Source: Datnioides undecimradiatus (Eukaryota > Chordata > Actinopteri > Lobotiformes > Datnioididae). Taken from it: a DNA stretch of 64,000 nt. Every line of letters starts with the position of its first letter. Position 1 is the first letter of the stretch. The notes under the pieces are model-generated. The model had not been told where the DNA came from. It did not search any database and saw only the letters and a program-made list of their open reading frames with translations. Below are positions 63,521-64,000 of the stretch, piece after piece. The position numbers were made by a program, and so were the translations under genes. The stretch spans positions 1,646,001 to 1,710,000 of the forward strand of contig WARS01000015.1 of NCBI GenBank assembly GCA_008933995.1, written 5' to 3'.

Positions 63521-64000
63521 GAATCGTTTTGTGGTTTTAGGACTGGGTGCATGCGGTGTAACATGAGGTGGAGGTTAGGGGCAGGGTTGTCACGGCGATC
63601 ACAGAGCCTCAGTGTTTACTAGTGACGAGGAGATCGGCAACACGGCTTGTTTTTCCTGGGGAGCTGAGGATTAAGGTCTGAAGCTGCTTTGACTGACTAA
63701 GTAAATTAACCTTGTGACATTGGCGAGCTAACAGTATAGCAGTTTGTTAAAACAAAGGGTCTGATGACAATCCGTGTTCGTGCTTAAGCACATCTTCAAC
63801 TGAAAAAAGAAAAAAACAGGAAGCTGGCTAGTATATGAGGTTGACAGTTACGTATTAAATGGAAGGAAGAAACCGCCGCCAGTAACTTTTCATATGCCCA
63901 TACTTTCAGTTCATACTTAAGGTCCACAATGTTAATAAAGGCGCTGTCGCAGAGTAACGTACAAGTTCAGAGGTTGGTGGAAAAAATAAACAAGCTCACA

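Overview
This is vertebrate nuclear DNA, almost certainly from a ray-finned fish. It holds the 5' part of one recognisable gene, a MEF2 transcription factor of the MEF2C type (mef2c, plus strand). The evidence for a vertebrate is two short coding exons with consensus GT-AG splice sites inside long introns, abundant CA/GT and GA/CT microsatellites, and no bacterial-style gene density. Fish is an inference from the short spacing (9.7 kb between the first two coding exons) and the microsatellite load. Species, and whether this is mef2ca or mef2cb, cannot be read from the window.

Layout. Positions 1 to about 25,560 are upstream non-coding DNA with a three-copy local repeat near 3.3-4.2 kb, a G-quadruplex/hairpin motif at 8.7 kb, a CpG-dense patch at 8.9-9.1 kb, two exon-like segments (12.1 and 17.0 kb), and homeodomain-rich blocks. 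A GC-box, CpG-rich promoter-like block and probable non-coding first exon lie at about 25.56-26.17 kb and end in a strong splice donor. A 21.7 kb stretch (26,167-47,830) follows, read as the 5'UTR intron. It is full of simple repeats and also holds a TATA-box alternative promoter candidate (33.38 kb), a GATA/homeodomain/MEIS cluster (34.65 kb), a perfect MEF2 site with a nearby E-box (37.04 kb) and paired palindromes (37.41 kb). The exon at 47,831-48,048 carries a purine-rich 5'UTR and codons 1-18. A 9,670 bp intron follows, then the exon at 57,719-57,922 (codons 19-86). Intron sequence fills the rest; the next exon lies beyond the window.

The two coding exons join in phase 0 and encode all of the MADS box (residues 1-57) and MEF2 domain (58-86), the part that binds DNA and dimerises. 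The activation domains are outside the window. No second protein-coding gene, RNA gene, CRISPR array or recognisable full-length transposon was found. Nearly all other ORFs are chance frames through microsatellites or non-coding sequence. I found no undescribed biological system. The most interesting signals are regulatory: a short upstream ORF that would be assembled across the first splice junction, an autoregulation-type MEF2 site, a cluster of five same-strand octamers around the start codon, and possible upstream promoters and exons.
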